64,000 nt of DNA from Burkholderia pyrrocinia (GCF_018417535.1 NZ_CP070978.1:682001-746000), one strand, 5' to 3'; shown: positions 18,133-27,081, counted from the first letter of the stretch. Notes: a model not told the origin generated them from the sequence alone. Translations and numbers: made by a program.

Positions 18133-18978
18133 TCAGTTCATCGCGCTACGGTACTGCCCGGGCGTCGCGGCCGCGATCCGCCGGAACGCGCGCTGGAAAT
18201 GCGCCTGGTCCGCGAAACCCGCGTCGAGCGCGACCTCGGCGATCGGCCGCCCACGGCGCAGCTCCGTGCGCCCGTACTGCACGCGGCGATCGATCAGGAA
18301 CGCATGCGGCGTCATCCCGTAGCGCGCGTTGAATGCGCGGATCAGGTACGACGGCGACAGGTCGGCCGCCGCGCAGATCGCATCGAGCGTGACGCCCTCG
18401 CGGCAATGCGCGGCGATGTAGTCGGCCGCTCGCGCGAGCTTGGCGTTGTCGTCCGCGGGCCGCAGGCCGGGCAGCTCGCGATCGAGCGCGCCGTGCAGTT
18501 GCGTGAAGAATTCGATCGCCGCGCTCTCCTTGCCGAGCGGATCGACGCCGGACGACACGAGCGTGCGGTAGAAGCCGCCAAATTGCGCGAACAGGTCGCG
18601 CCGCTCCGTCAACTTCGGCGAAAACCCGTGAAAATCGCTGTTCGGATCGCGGCCCAGCGAGTGCTGCAGCCGCGCGAGCCACGGCACGTCGACGTAGACC
18701 ATCCGGTACGCCCATGCGTCGGGGCCATACGGATTGCACGCGTGCACCTGCTCCGGATCGATGATCACGAGCACGCCGCGCCCGACATGCGCGTTCGTCG
18801 CGCCGTTCACGTAGGTGCTCGTGCCGCCGACGATCGCGCCCAGCGAAAACGTGTCATGCGTATGCTTCGCGTAGCAGATCGCGCGCCCGTCGTCGACGGT
18901 GCGCGCCTCGATGAATGGCAGCGCGGCATCGCGCCAGAACGGCGACGGCACGGCGGATCGGTTGGTGGGACGGCTCAC
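18133..18978 (-). CDS. AraC-family transcriptional regulator
   Basis: 281 residues from a GTG at 18978 with an AGGAG ribosome site; no suitable ATG lies before residue 85. The N-terminal cupin-like arm (YAKHTHDTFSLGAIVGG, RGVLVIIDPEQVHACNP) resembles AraC_binding/ARPII-type sensors. The C-terminal double HTH (LDAICAAADLSPSYLIRAFN, IAEVALDAGFADQAHFQRAF) is canonical. AraC proteins with this arm often regulate exporters of the LysE family, and the convergent LysE gene ends 65 bases away, so that link is a reasonable guess. The SDR gene at 19150 is divergent and is another possible target. Confidence 0.9.
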   Translation of the reverse strand: MSRPTNRSAVPSPFWRDAALPFIEARTVDDGRAICYAKHTHDTFSLGAIVGGTSTYVNGATNAHVGRGVLVIIDPEQVHACNPYGPDAWAYRMVYVDVPWLARLQHSLGRDPNSDFHGFSPKLTERRDLFAQFGGFYRTLVSSGVDPLGKESAAIEFFTQLHGALDRELPGLRPADDNAKLARAADYIAAHCREGVTLDAICAAADLSPSYLIRAFNARYGMTPHAFLIDRRVQYGRTELRRGRPIAEVALDAGFADQAHFQRAFRRIAAATPGQYRSAMN

Positions 18979-19149
18979 GCGGCGGGCTCCTGGTTCGGGC
19001 GGCGAACGCTCACCGTACAAGACTGTGCGGGCCGATGCAACCGACGCCTTGCACCTTCGATGCCGGATCGCGCGGTTTGGCCTAAGCTTTGAATTCCGCC
19101 CGCCGCGGCGAGCGCGGCGACTCCCGTTCACTCCTCTCCCGTCACACTC

Positions 19150-19944
19150 ATGCACATCGATCTGAAAGGCAAGACCGCGGTCGTCACCGCCTCCACCGCC
19201 GGCATCGGGCTCGCGATCGCCAAAGGGCTCGCGCGCGCCGGCGCGCGTGTCGTCGTCAACGGCCGCAGCGACGCATCGGTACAGTCCGCGCTCGCGCAAC
19301 TGCGCGCCGCCGTGCCCGGCGCGAGCGTCGACGGTGTTGCCGCCGACCTGTCCGACGCAGCCGGCGTCGCGCGCGTCACGCAGCACACGCCCGATGCCGA
19401 CATCCTCGTCAACAACGCGGGCATCTACGGCCTGAAGGCGTTCTTCGACATCGACGACGCCGAATGGGAACATTACTTCCAGATGAACGTGATGTCCGGC
19501 GTGCGGCTCGCGCGGCATTACCTGAAAGGGATGATCGAACGCAATGCCGGACGCATCGTGTTCATTTCGTCGGAATCGGGCCTGAACATCCCGGTCGACA
19601 TGATTCACTACGGGTTCACGAAAACCGCGCAACTGTCGATCGCGCGCGGTCTTGCGAAGCTCGCGGCCGGCACCCAGGTGACCGTCAACTCGGTGCTGCC
19701 GGGGCCGACGCTGTCGGAAGGCGTGCGCGCGCTGCTGAAGGAAACGGCCGACGAAACGGGCCGCAGTGTCGAAGACGTGGCCGTGGATTTCATACGCGAA
19801 CATCGCGCGAGCTCGATCATCCAGCGACCCGCGACGCCCGAGGAAGTCGCGAACCTGGTCGTGTACGTGTGCTCGCCGCAGGCTTCGGCGACCACGGGTG
19901 CGGCGTTGCGCGTCGATGGCGGCGTGGTCGATACGCTCGCCTGA
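19150..19944 (+). CDS. short-chain dehydrogenase/reductase
   Basis: 264 residues. Rossmann motif TASTAGIG (13-20), NNAG (88-91), catalytic Ser140/141, Tyr154 and Lys158 (YGFTK). The N-terminal HIDLKGKTAVVTASTAGIGLAIA and the C-terminal insert around ALLKETADETG are as in the classical family 'oxidoreductase, YohF-like'. It catalyses an NAD(P)-dependent carbonyl/alcohol redox step on an unknown substrate. Divergent from the AraC regulator with 171 bases between starts. A small hairpin (GCGCGGC and GCCGCGC, 19952-19970) lies between it and the convergent lipoprotein gene. Confidence 0.9.
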   Translation: MHIDLKGKTAVVTASTAGIGLAIAKGLARAGARVVVNGRSDASVQSALAQLRAAVPGASVDGVAADLSDAAGVARVTQHTPDADILVNNAGIYGLKAFFDIDDAEWEHYFQMNVMSGVRLARHYLKGMIERNAGRIVFISSESGLNIPVDMIHYGFTKTAQLSIARGLAKLAAGTQVTVNSVLPGPTLSEGVRALLKETADETGRSVEDVAVDFIREHRASSIIQRPATPEEVANLVVYVCSPQASATTGAALRVDGGVVDTLA

Positions 19945-19969
19945 CAGCCGGGCGCGGCGTGCCGCCGCG

Positions 19970-20344
19970 CTAGCGCGAAGCGGCCTTGTCCGGCTGGAGC
20001 GTGCCCTTGCGGTCGGCGTCCATGCAGGAATCGAAGCCGTATTGCGTAACGACGCCGGCCTTGTCGAATACGACGAAGTAAGGCCGGTGATCGTTGCCGT
20101 GCTCGATGAAGTAGTTGTAGCAGACGCCGCTGCCGTTGCGGACCATCCATACGCTGCGCGGGTTGCCGCCGGCGCGGACGACGTCGGCGCGCGTCGCGCC
20201 ATGCCGCGATGCGGCCCGCGCGAGCGGCGTGCGCGAATACGAGAACGGTAGCCACGAGTCGAACCACGCGCAGCCATGCAACATCAGGCAACCGGCGGCC
20301 AGGGACAGCGCCGCTGCAGGACGGGACATCGGAATCAATCGCAT
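19970..20344 (-). CDS. small outer-membrane lipoprotein, OsmE/SmpA-like
   Basis: 124 residues from the ATG at 20344 (another ATG at 20368 only extends the leader). The signal MRLIPMSRPAAALSLAAGCLML is followed by HGCAW; Cys25 (or Cys19) is the likely lipidation site. The mature part (SRTPLARAASRHGATRADVVRAGGNP, VCYNYFIEH, PYFVVFDKAGVVTQYGF) resembles the BamE/OsmE beta-lactamase-inhibitor-like fold, with an early Gly-Asn-Pro turn. Such lipoproteins sit on the outer membrane and are often osmotically induced. The function here is not established. The promoter probably lies at 20345-20450. Confidence 0.7.
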   Translation of the reverse strand: MRLIPMSRPAAALSLAAGCLMLHGCAWFDSWLPFSYSRTPLARAASRHGATRADVVRAGGNPRSVWMVRNGSGVCYNYFIEHGNDHRPYFVVFDKAGVVTQYGFDSCMDADRKGTLQPDKAASR

Positions 20345-20425
20345 GCTTGGGGAAATCTGCTGCGCCATGCCGGCGTGATCGAAAGCCCCATGCTACTAGA
20401 CCTTTGGGTCCGGATCGAAAAGAAA

Positions 20426-20441
20426 TATAGAGATCCCTATA
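20426..20441 (-). promoter_or_regulatory. AT-rich inverted repeat TATAG-N6-CTATA in lipoprotein upstream region
   Basis: TATAG and CTATA flank AGATCC, making a 16-bp dyad in the only AT-rich stretch of the 20345-20555 gap. It may hold the -10 region of the lipoprotein promoter or an operator overlapping it. This is by inspection only. Confidence 0.35.
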
Positions 20442-20555
20442 CGAACCCCTGCCTTGCATGCCCGTGCGCAAGCCGGATCGTCGCCCCGGCGCATGCTTGC
20501 ACGCGCATCCATCCCGTCGCGCCGATGCATCGAATCGGCGCGACGGCGAGCGTCG

Positions 20556-21626
20556 TCACGCGATCCATTCGGCCCACAGCATCGTCAGCACCGTCATCAG
20601 CGCGGGGCCGACGAACAGCCCGATCAGGCCGAACGTCTCGGCGCCGCCGAGGATGCCGAACAGCACGAGCAGGAACGGCAGCCGCGCCGAACTGCCGATC
20701 AGCACCGGCCGCACGAAGTGCTCGGCGACGAACACGACGACGAAACCGAGCACCGCCACCACGACGGCCCACACGGTCGCACCCTGCACGAACAGCCAGA
20801 GCGCCGCGCCGCAGAACACGACCGGCGCGCAGAACGGCAGCATCGCGGCAATCGCCGTGACGAGGCCGAGCAGCGCCGCATGCGGCACGCCCGCGAGCGC
20901 ATAGGCGATGCCGAGCAGCGCGCCCTCGCCGAGCCCGACGACGACGAGCCCCGTCACCGTGCCGTACACGGCCTTGACCATCCGGTCGATCAGTTCCGCG
21001 CCGTTGCGGCCGAACGCGCGCTGCGCGCCCTGCAGCAACGCGCCCGACAGCTTGTGGCCCGCGCGCAGGATCACGAACAGCGTGACGAGCATGAAGCCGA
21101 ATTCGAGCAGCACATGCGCGAGTTTCGTGCCGAACTGCCGGCCGAACGCGAGGAATTTCTCGCTGCTGACGCCATGCATCGCGCTGGACGCATGCAGCGG
21201 ATGACCGAGATTGGCCTGCCACCACTCGGCGATCTGCACCGAGCCGTAAGGCAGCCGGCTGACGACGTCGGGCAGCGGAATGCCGTTGTCCTGGATCGTA
21301 CGCAGCCACTCGCGCAGGTCGTGCGCCTGCCCGACCGCCTGGGTCGCCGCGACGGCGATCGGCAACACGACGAGCAGCGAAATCGCCGCCGTGATGACGA
21401 GCGCGATGACCGTTGGCCGGTTGCGGAACAGCCGGTGCGATTCGAAGCGTTTCAGCAGCGGCCACATCGCGATGGCGATCACGCAGGCCCACGCGATGGC
21501 GGGAATGAAGTCGCGGATCACCCACAGCGCAAGCACCAGCAGCGCCGCATACAGCACGACGCGGGCGATCTGCTGCACGCGTGGCCGCGCGGCGGACTCG
21601 TGAGACGACGGGACATGTGCGCCCAT
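20556..21626 (-). CDS. AI-2E family (PerM/YdiK-like) transporter
   Basis: 356 residues from the ATG at 21626; the frame opens 18 codons earlier inside a terminator and is not used. It has seven to eight hydrophobic helices, the long periplasmic/cytoplasmic segment after helix 3 and the family signature region in the C-terminal half (VVVFVAEHFVRPVLIGSSARLPFLLVLFGILGG, LIGLFVGPALMTVL). The family includes AI-2 exporter TqsA, PerM and sodium/proton antiporters; this YdiK-like branch has no firm substrate. It stands alone downstream of the terminator of the OYE gene. Confidence 0.9.
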   Translation of the reverse strand: MGAHVPSSHESAARPRVQQIARVVLYAALLVLALWVIRDFIPAIAWACVIAIAMWPLLKRFESHRLFRNRPTVIALVITAAISLLVVLPIAVAATQAVGQAHDLREWLRTIQDNGIPLPDVVSRLPYGSVQIAEWWQANLGHPLHASSAMHGVSSEKFLAFGRQFGTKLAHVLLEFGFMLVTLFVILRAGHKLSGALLQGAQRAFGRNGAELIDRMVKAVYGTVTGLVVVGLGEGALLGIAYALAGVPHAALLGLVTAIAAMLPFCAPVVFCGAALWLFVQGATVWAVVVAVLGFVVVFVAEHFVRPVLIGSSARLPFLLVLFGILGGAETFGLIGLFVGPALMTVLTMLWAEWIA

Positions 21627-21648
21627 GAAACCTCTATCGAAATGGAAA

Positions 21649-21691
21649 AATGGCGGCTCGCGCAGGCAACCTGCCTGCACGAACCGCCATT
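21649..21691 (-). terminator. rho-independent terminator downstream of OYE gene
   Basis: AATGGCGG and CCGCCATT (outer arms) plus GCAGGC and GCCTGC (inner arms) make a long interrupted stem. On the minus strand it is followed directly by a T-run (ATTTTTCCATTT). It ends transcripts from the Old Yellow Enzyme gene before the AI-2E gene. Confidence 0.85.
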
Positions 21692-21762
21692 CTATCCATC
21701 GGCGCCGGATCGGCGGCGCGCGTCATGCGCGGGCCGCCCCGGCGCTACGTTGCCGCGCCCGC

Positions 21763-22872
21763 TCAGGCCACCTTGTCGGCGATCCGGTAGCGTTCGAGCC
21801 AGTGCGCGTACGGCGCGGGCAGCGTCCACGACGGACGCTCGACGCCGAGCTGCTTCGCCGCGTAGTACGGCCAGTGCGGATCGGCGAGATGCGCGCGGCC
21901 GACCATCACGAGATCGAGCTGCTCTTCGGCCACCACGCGGTTCGCCAGTTGCGGCGTGTCGATCCCCCACGCGGACGACACCGGCAGCCCGGCCTCGCGG
22001 CGCACGCGCTCGGCGATCGGCGCGAGGAACGCCGGGCCCCACGGAATCCGTGCGTCGGGCGTCGTGAAGCCGACCGACACGCTCAGCATGTCGAGCCCTT
22101 CCTGCTTCATCCGCTGCGTGAGCGCGATCGACTCGGCGAGCGTTTCTTCGTCGCGGCCGTCGTATTCGATCACGCCCAGGCGTGCCGTCAGCGGCAGATG
22201 CTCGGGCCATACCTTGCGGACGGCTGCGAGCGTGTCGACGAGGAAACGGCCGCGATTCTCGGCCGAACCGCCGTATTCGTCGCCGCGCCGGTTCGAATGC
22301 ACCGAGAAGAAGCTCTGGCCGAGATAACCGTGCGCGAAGTGCAGTTCGAGCCATTCGAAGCCCAGGTCGCGCGCACGCTTCGCCGCTGCGACGAAGTCGG
22401 CCTGTACGCGGGCGATGTCGTCGTGCGTCATCTCACGCGGCACCTTCGGCAGGTGCGCGCCGAACGGCACGGCCGACGGCGCGATGGTCTGCCAGCCGCG
22501 CGGATCGCCGTCGGCGATATGGTCGTCGCCTTCCCACGGACGGTTCGCGCTCGCCTTGCGGCCCGCGTGTGCGATCTGGATGCCGGGCACCGCGCCGGCC
22601 GCCTTGATCGCCGCGACCGACGGCGCGAACGCTTCGGCCTGCGCATCGTTCCACAGCCCCGCGCAGCCCGGCGTGATGCGCCCTTCCGGCGACACGGCCG
22701 TCGCTTCCGCGATCACGAGGCCCGCGCCGCCGCGCGCGATGCCGGCCAGATGCACGTGATGCCAGTCGTTGACGACGCCGTCTTCGGCGACGTACTGGCA
22801 CATCGGCGGCACCGCGATGCGGTTGCGCAGCGTGACATCCTTGAGTTTGAACGGTTCGAACAGGGCTGACAT
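21763..22872 (-). CDS. NADH:flavin oxidoreductase, Old Yellow Enzyme family (YqjM-like)
   Basis: 369 residues from the ATG at 22872 with an AAGGAG site. An FMN-binding TIM barrel: LKDVTLRNRIAVPPMCQY has the redox-tuning Cys25 and Tyr27 of the YqjM branch. QIAHAGRKAS, HFAHGYLGQSFFS (His pair for substrate binding) and NRRGDEYGGSAENRGRF follow. It reduces activated C=C bonds of electrophiles, such as enones, maleimides and nitroesters, with NAD(P)H. Together with the neighbouring DJ-1/PfpI gene (23014-23700), 141 bases upstream on the same strand, it looks like an electrophile/aldehyde defence pair, as in nemRA-type systems. Confidence 0.92.
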   Translation of the reverse strand: MSALFEPFKLKDVTLRNRIAVPPMCQYVAEDGVVNDWHHVHLAGIARGGAGLVIAEATAVSPEGRITPGCAGLWNDAQAEAFAPSVAAIKAAGAVPGIQIAHAGRKASANRPWEGDDHIADGDPRGWQTIAPSAVPFGAHLPKVPREMTHDDIARVQADFVAAAKRARDLGFEWLELHFAHGYLGQSFFSVHSNRRGDEYGGSAENRGRFLVDTLAAVRKVWPEHLPLTARLGVIEYDGRDEETLAESIALTQRMKQEGLDMLSVSVGFTTPDARIPWGPAFLAPIAERVRREAGLPVSSAWGIDTPQLANRVVAEEQLDLVMVGRAHLADPHWPYYAAKQLGVERPSWTLPAPYAHWLERYRIADKVA

Positions 22873-23013
22873 CCACGACTCCTTTGCTTGGTTCTGCAAA
22901 ACGACTGGGAACTCGCCGCGCGACGCGCACGGCGCAACGATTCGGGCCGTCGGCGGGCCGGCTGCGCCCGGCGACGGATACGGAACGGCGCCGGCCCGGC
23001 CGGCGCCAGGTGC

Positions 23014-23700
23014 TTACCGCTGGCCGAGCTTCGCGAGCAGCGCCTCGGCAGCGGGCGCCGACGACGCGGGGTTCTGCCCCGTGATCAGCAGCCCGTTGGT
23101 GACGACATGCGGCGCCCAGTCGGCGCTGCGCTCGAATTGCGCGCCGTTGGTCTTCAGCATGTCCTCGACGAGGAACGGCACGACTTCCGTCAACTCGACG
23201 GCCGCTTCCTCGCTGTTGGTGAACCCCGTCGCGCGCTTGCCGCGCACGACCGATTCGCCGGTCGCCGGGTTCTTCACGTGACGCAGCACGCCCGGCGCGT
23301 GGCAGACGGCCGCGACCGGCTTGCCGGCCGCGAGCGTGCGCTCGATCAGGCCGATCGAATGCAGATCCTCGGCGAGATCCCACAGCGGGCCATGGCCGCC
23401 CGGGTAGAACACCGCGTCGTAGTCGTCCGCCGACACGTCGGCCAGCTTGCGCGTCGAAGCAAGTTCGGCCTTGGCCGCCGGATCGGCGTCGAAGCGGCGC
23501 GTCGCGTCGGTCTGCGCGGCCGGATCGTTGCTTTTCGGGTCGAGCGGCGGCTGGCCGCCCTTCGGCGACGCCAGCGTCAGCTCGACGCCCGCATCCTTGA
23601 ACGCGTAGTACGGCGCGGCCAGTTCCTCGAGCCAGAAGCCGGTCTTCTTGCCGGTGTCGCCGAGCGTGTCGTGCGAGGTCAGGACAACCAGAATCTTCAT
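23014..23700 (-). CDS. DJ-1/PfpI-superfamily protein (Hsp31-like glyoxalase III type)
   Basis: 228 residues from the ATG at 23700 with an AAGGAG site. The nucleophile elbow AVCHAPGVL places Cys133 and His134; GFWLEELAAPYYAF supplies the acidic residue (Glu25/26); YPGGHGPLWDL is the glycine-rich loop. Family members act as cofactor-independent glyoxalases (methylglyoxal to lactate), deglycases or chaperones. Its place just upstream of an Old Yellow Enzyme suggests detoxification of reactive carbonyls. Two identical-type operator palindromes lie in its 5' region. Confidence 0.9.
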   Translation of the reverse strand: MKILVVLTSHDTLGDTGKKTGFWLEELAAPYYAFKDAGVELTLASPKGGQPPLDPKSNDPAAQTDATRRFDADPAAKAELASTRKLADVSADDYDAVFYPGGHGPLWDLAEDLHSIGLIERTLAAGKPVAAVCHAPGVLRHVKNPATGESVVRGKRATGFTNSEEAAVELTEVVPFLVEDMLKTNGAQFERSADWAPHVVTNGLLITGQNPASSAPAAEALLAKLGQR

Positions 23701-23833
23701 GATCGAATCTCCTTCGAAAATGGGGGGAACGGGGCCGCGCGGCCCGGCATCGGCCGGCACGGCACGCCTGTCGGTTAGTCAGATACGGCGCGCCAACGTG
23801 CCGCTCGCGACGCCAAAATACCGCCCGACCTAT

Positions 23834-23849
23834 TAGACCAGTCGTCTAG
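23834..23849. promoter_or_regulatory. operator-like palindrome, copy 1 (TAGAC-N5-GTCTA)
   Basis: TAGACCAGTCGTCTAG contains arms TAGAC and GTCTA around CCAGTC/CAGTC. It lies 134 bases upstream of the DJ-1-type gene start. It matches the copy at 23981-23996 in 15 of 16 positions, with shared flanks (ATT before, A after). The form is typical of a TetR-family binding site. Confidence 0.6.
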
Positions 23850-23980
23850 AAGAAATCCGAAAAAAACGACGGCGTCTCGCTGCATGTTCAGCATCGCAGG
23901 GCGATATGGCATTTTCGCGTCCGCGTTGCCCGAGCCGGGAGGCGTCGTCGCATTCATGAGGACGGATGATATCCGCTGAT

Positions 23981-23996
23981 TAGACCGGTCGTCTAG
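23981..23996. promoter_or_regulatory. operator-like palindrome, copy 2 (TAGAC-N5-GTCTA)
   Basis: TAGACCGGTCGTCTAG, 147 bases from copy 1 (close to 14 helical turns, so both sites face the same side of the DNA). The 23701-24097 gap otherwise holds no convincing gene. No TetR-type gene adjoins it; a divergent target or regulator may have been lost, or the regulator is encoded elsewhere. Confidence 0.6.
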
Positions 23997-24097
23997 AGAA
24001 CGGGCATTCATCCCTGCACGCGTCATGGCCTTTTCGGCCGGGCGCGATCCGGCAACGTCCGCCACCGATCGCGCCCTGCCCGGGTCCGTCGCGCCGG

Positions 24098-25111
24098 CTA
24101 GCCGCGCACCGGGCCGTCGGTATCGCCGGCCTCGATTACCGGCGCCTCGAGCCGATGCTCGCGTACGCCGTCGTCCAGCCGCCTCAGCATCAATTCCGCC
24201 AGCGCGCGCCCCGATGCGTGCCCGGTCGGCTGCATGACCGCCGTCACGCGATGCGGATGCGCGAGGTCCGGCGGCACGCCGTCATAGACGATCAGCGACA
24301 GGTCCTGCCCCAGGCGCAGCCCGCTGTCCACGAGCGCCCGAAACGCGCCGCCGCCCGCGAGATTGTTGTCGACCAGCAGCGCCGTCGGCCGCTCGGCGCG
24401 CGCGAGCAGCGCCCGTGCGGCCTGCAGCCCGCCGTCGTGCGTAAACGGACCCTCGACGAGCAGCGCCGGATCCGGCGCGATACCGGCTTCGTGCAATGCC
24501 GACAGATAGCCTGCGCGACGCTGCGCGGCGAAATTCAGCGCCAGCGGCGCGCTGATCATTGCGATGCGCCGATGCCCGAAACCGATCAGCCGACGGACGG
24601 CATCGCGCGCGCCCGCCTCGTTGTCGAAATCGAACCACGCATACGGCTCGGCAGCTTGCGTGCGGCCGTACGCGACGTACGGAAACGCGCTCGACTGCAG
24701 GTAGGCGATGCGCGGATCGTCGACGAGCGTACGCGCGACGATCAGCCCGTCGACGAGCTTGCCGTCGACGATCCGCCGATAGGTGTCGAGTTCCGCATTC
24801 GGTCGCGCAGACGCGATGATGAAATCGAGATTGCGCTCGGCGAGCCGCTCGGTGATGCCCGCGACGACCTCGCCGAAACGCGGATCGCCGAGATCGCCCG
24901 CACCGAACGGATAGACGATCCCGATCACGTCGGCCCGCCCGGTCGCCAGCCGGCGCGCGGTCGGATCCGCCACGTAGCCCATTTCCCGTGCAGCCTTCGC
25001 CACGCGTTCGCGCGTCGCCTCGCTGACGTCGTCGTAACCGTTCAACGCGCGGCTGACCGTCGTGCGCGACAGCCCGAGCGCATCCGACAGCGCCTTCAGA
25101 TTCACCTTCAC
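24098..25111 (-). CDS. LacI-family repressor of the levan/sucrose locus
   Basis: 337 residues from a GTG at 25111, chosen because a GAGGAG ribosome site precedes it; the ATG at 25126 would put this site inside the gene. The HTH (LKALSDALGLSRTTVSRALNGYDDVSE) and hinge (ADPTARRLATGRADVIGIV) are canonical, followed by a periplasmic-binding-protein-type effector domain with the usual conserved parts (VDGKLVDGLIVART, LLVDNNLAGGGAFRALVDSG). It is divergent from the levansucrase gene, and two perfect LacI-type palindromes lie in the shared region. It should repress levansucrase and perhaps itself, relieved by sucrose, fructose or a phosphorylated sugar. Confidence 0.92.
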   Translation of the reverse strand: MKVNLKALSDALGLSRTTVSRALNGYDDVSEATRERVAKAAREMGYVADPTARRLATGRADVIGIVYPFGAGDLGDPRFGEVVAGITERLAERNLDFIIASARPNAELDTYRRIVDGKLVDGLIVARTLVDDPRIAYLQSSAFPYVAYGRTQAAEPYAWFDFDNEAGARDAVRRLIGFGHRRIAMISAPLALNFAAQRRAGYLSALHEAGIAPDPALLVEGPFTHDGGLQAARALLARAERPTALLVDNNLAGGGAFRALVDSGLRLGQDLSLIVYDGVPPDLAHPHRVTAVMQPTGHASGRALAELMLRRLDDGVREHRLEAPVIEAGDTDGPVRG

Positions 25112-25239
25112 CGTCGCTCCTCGCATTCGCCGGTCCGCCCGGTCGTCCGGAGGCCCGGACGCCGGAGGCCCGGACGCCCCGATCGGGTAATTATTTCCAT
25201 TTGGTAAGTATTACCGTCAAATAAATATCTTTTGCGTTC

Positions 25240-25274
25240 CAAACCGGTTTGAAATAGCATCCAAACCGGTTTGG
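25240..25274. promoter_or_regulatory. tandem LacI-type operators CAAACCGGTTTG
   Basis: CAAACCGGTTTG at 25240-25251 and the fully symmetric CCAAACCGGTTTGG at 25261-25274 are centred 22 bases apart, about two helical turns. The central CpG-containing CCGG palindrome is the LacI/GalR operator form. Both lie 55-90 bases before the levansucrase start, positioned to block its promoter. The AT-rich stretch at 25190-25235 likely holds promoter elements. Confidence 0.88.
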
Positions 25275-25328
25275 ACATCGATGCCCACTTAGCCGTTCAC
25301 TTTCACTTTCCCAGGAAACAACGACGAG

Positions 25329-26912
25329 ATGAAACACTTTCCCCTGTTCCGTTCGCCCGCGACCAAACGTTTGCTCCTCGCTGGCGGCGCACTCGCCGCC
25401 TTCGCGTCCGTCGCGCACGCGCAGTCCGGCGGCACGGGCGCGCCGGTGCCCACGCCCCATACGCAGCAGGCCTACGATCCCGAAGGCAACTTCACGATGC
25501 GCTGGACCCGCGCGGACATCCGCCAGATCGTCGCGCAGTCGCACACGGCCGGCGCCGACAGGAATTCGCTGCCGCAAGCGCTGACGATGCCGGACATCCC
25601 GCAGGATTTCCCGCTGATCAATTCGAACGTGTGGGTCTGGGATACCTGGCCGCTGGCCGACCTGCGCGCGAACCAGCTCAGCTACAAGGGCTGGGAAGTG
25701 ATCTTCTCGCTCACCGCCGATCCGCATGCGGGCTACACGTTCGATGACCGCCACGTCCATGCGCGCATCGGCTTCTTCTACCGCCGCGCGGGCGTCCCCG
25801 CGTCGCAGCGGCCCGCGAACGGCGGCTGGACCTGGGGCGGCCACCTGTTCCCGGACGGCGCGAGCGTCAAGGTGTTCGGTACCTCGCCGATGACCAATAA
25901 CGCCGAATGGTCGGGCTCCGCGCGCCTCACGCACGGCGACAACGTCAGCCTCTACTACACCGCGACGTCGTTCAACCGCTCGGCGCCCGGCGGTGCCGAC
26001 ATCACGCCGCCGCAGGCGATCATCACGCGCGCCGACGGCCACATCCACGCCGACGACAAGCACGTGTGGTTCAGCGGCTTCGACGACCACAAGGCGCTGC
26101 TGCAGCCGGACGGCAACTACTACCAGACGGGCCAGCAGAACACCTACTTCTCGTTCCGCGATCCGTTCGTGTTCACCGATCCCGCACACCCGGGCAAGAC
26201 CTACATGGTCTTCGAAGGCAATACGGGCGGCCAGCGCGGCGCCCGCACCTGTACCGAAGCCGATCTCGGCTATGCGCCGAACGATCCGTACAAGGAAGAC
26301 CTCAACGCGGTGATGAACTCGGGCGCAGTGTATCAAAAGGCCAACGTCGGCCTGGCGGTCGCGACGAACCCGCAACTGACCGAGTGGAAGTTCCTGCCGC
26401 CGATCCTGTCGGCGAACTGCGTCGACGACCAGACCGAGCGTCCGCAGATCTACCTGAAGGACGGCAAGTACTACCTGTTCACGATCAGCCACCGTACGAC
26501 GATGGCCGCGGGCGTCGACGGGCCGGACGGCGTGTACGGCTTCGTCGGCAACGGCATCCGCAGCGACTTCCTGCCGCTGAACGGCGGCAGCGGCCTCGTG
26601 CTCGGCAACCCGACCGATTTCTCCGCACCGGCCGGCGCACCGTATTCGCAGGATCCGAACCAGAACCCGCGCGAATTCCAGTCGTATTCGCATTACGTGA
26701 TGCCAGGCGGGCTCGTCGAATCGTTCATCGATGCGATCGGCGCGCGTCGCGGCGGCACGCTCGCGCCGACGGTGAAGGTCAACATCAACGGCGCGTCGAC
26801 GGCGGTCGACCGCGCGTATGGACGCGGCGGGCTCGGCGGTTACGGCGACATCCCGTCGAACCTGCCCGCGACGGGCGCCGGCCACAACGACGGCCCGGGC
26901 ACCCGTCCGTAA
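25329..26912 (+). CDS. sacB: levansucrase (GH68), exported
   Basis: 527 residues with a Sec-type signal (LLLAGGALAAFASVAHAQS, cleavage near residue 31). All three GH68 catalytic residues are present: nucleophile Asp105 (VWDTWP), transition-state stabiliser Asp278 (FSFRDPFVF) and acid/base Glu370 (DDQTERPQIYL). It transfers fructosyl from sucrose to growing beta-2,6-fructan (levan), or to water, in the periplasm or outside the cell. It resembles the Gram-negative levansucrases of Gluconacetobacter, Pseudomonas and Burkholderia rather than Bacillus enzymes in length. Under LacI control from the double operator; the downstream levanase gene is on the same strand beyond a terminator. Confidence 0.94.
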   Translation: MKHFPLFRSPATKRLLLAGGALAAFASVAHAQSGGTGAPVPTPHTQQAYDPEGNFTMRWTRADIRQIVAQSHTAGADRNSLPQALTMPDIPQDFPLINSNVWVWDTWPLADLRANQLSYKGWEVIFSLTADPHAGYTFDDRHVHARIGFFYRRAGVPASQRPANGGWTWGGHLFPDGASVKVFGTSPMTNNAEWSGSARLTHGDNVSLYYTATSFNRSAPGGADITPPQAIITRADGHIHADDKHVWFSGFDDHKALLQPDGNYYQTGQQNTYFSFRDPFVFTDPAHPGKTYMVFEGNTGGQRGARTCTEADLGYAPNDPYKEDLNAVMNSGAVYQKANVGLAVATNPQLTEWKFLPPILSANCVDDQTERPQIYLKDGKYYLFTISHRTTMAAGVDGPDGVYGFVGNGIRSDFLPLNGGSGLVLGNPTDFSAPAGAPYSQDPNQNPREFQSYSHYVMPGGLVESFIDAIGARRGGTLAPTVKVNINGASTAVDRAYGRGGLGGYGDIPSNLPATGAGHNDGPGTRP

Positions 26913-26955
26913 CGGTTCCGTTACGGTCGCAGCGGGTACCGCCCGCAAGCGTTGA

Positions 26956-26999
26956 GGCGGCGCACATCGCGCGTGTCGCGTGCGCGCCGCCCCTTTTTT
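26956..26999 (+). terminator. rho-independent terminator between levansucrase and levanase
   Basis: GGCGGCGC (26956-26963) pairs with GCGCCGCC (26984-26991), extended by inner GC pairs, and is followed by a TTTTTT run at 26994-26999. It should separate levansucrase transcripts from the levanase gene, allowing only partial read-through. Confidence 0.85.
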
Positions 27000-27081
27000 C
27001 TTTCGCAGATCGCGCGTGCCGCCGTCGCAAGCGGCATGCGCCCTCCTTTCCCGCTTCGCGCGACGGAGCACCGGACCCCGC

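Noticed and set aside
23775..24065. 96-residue minus-strand frame between the DJ-1-type and LacI genes
   Set aside because: It covers both operator copies and the AT-rich promoter region, has no family features and no ribosome site.
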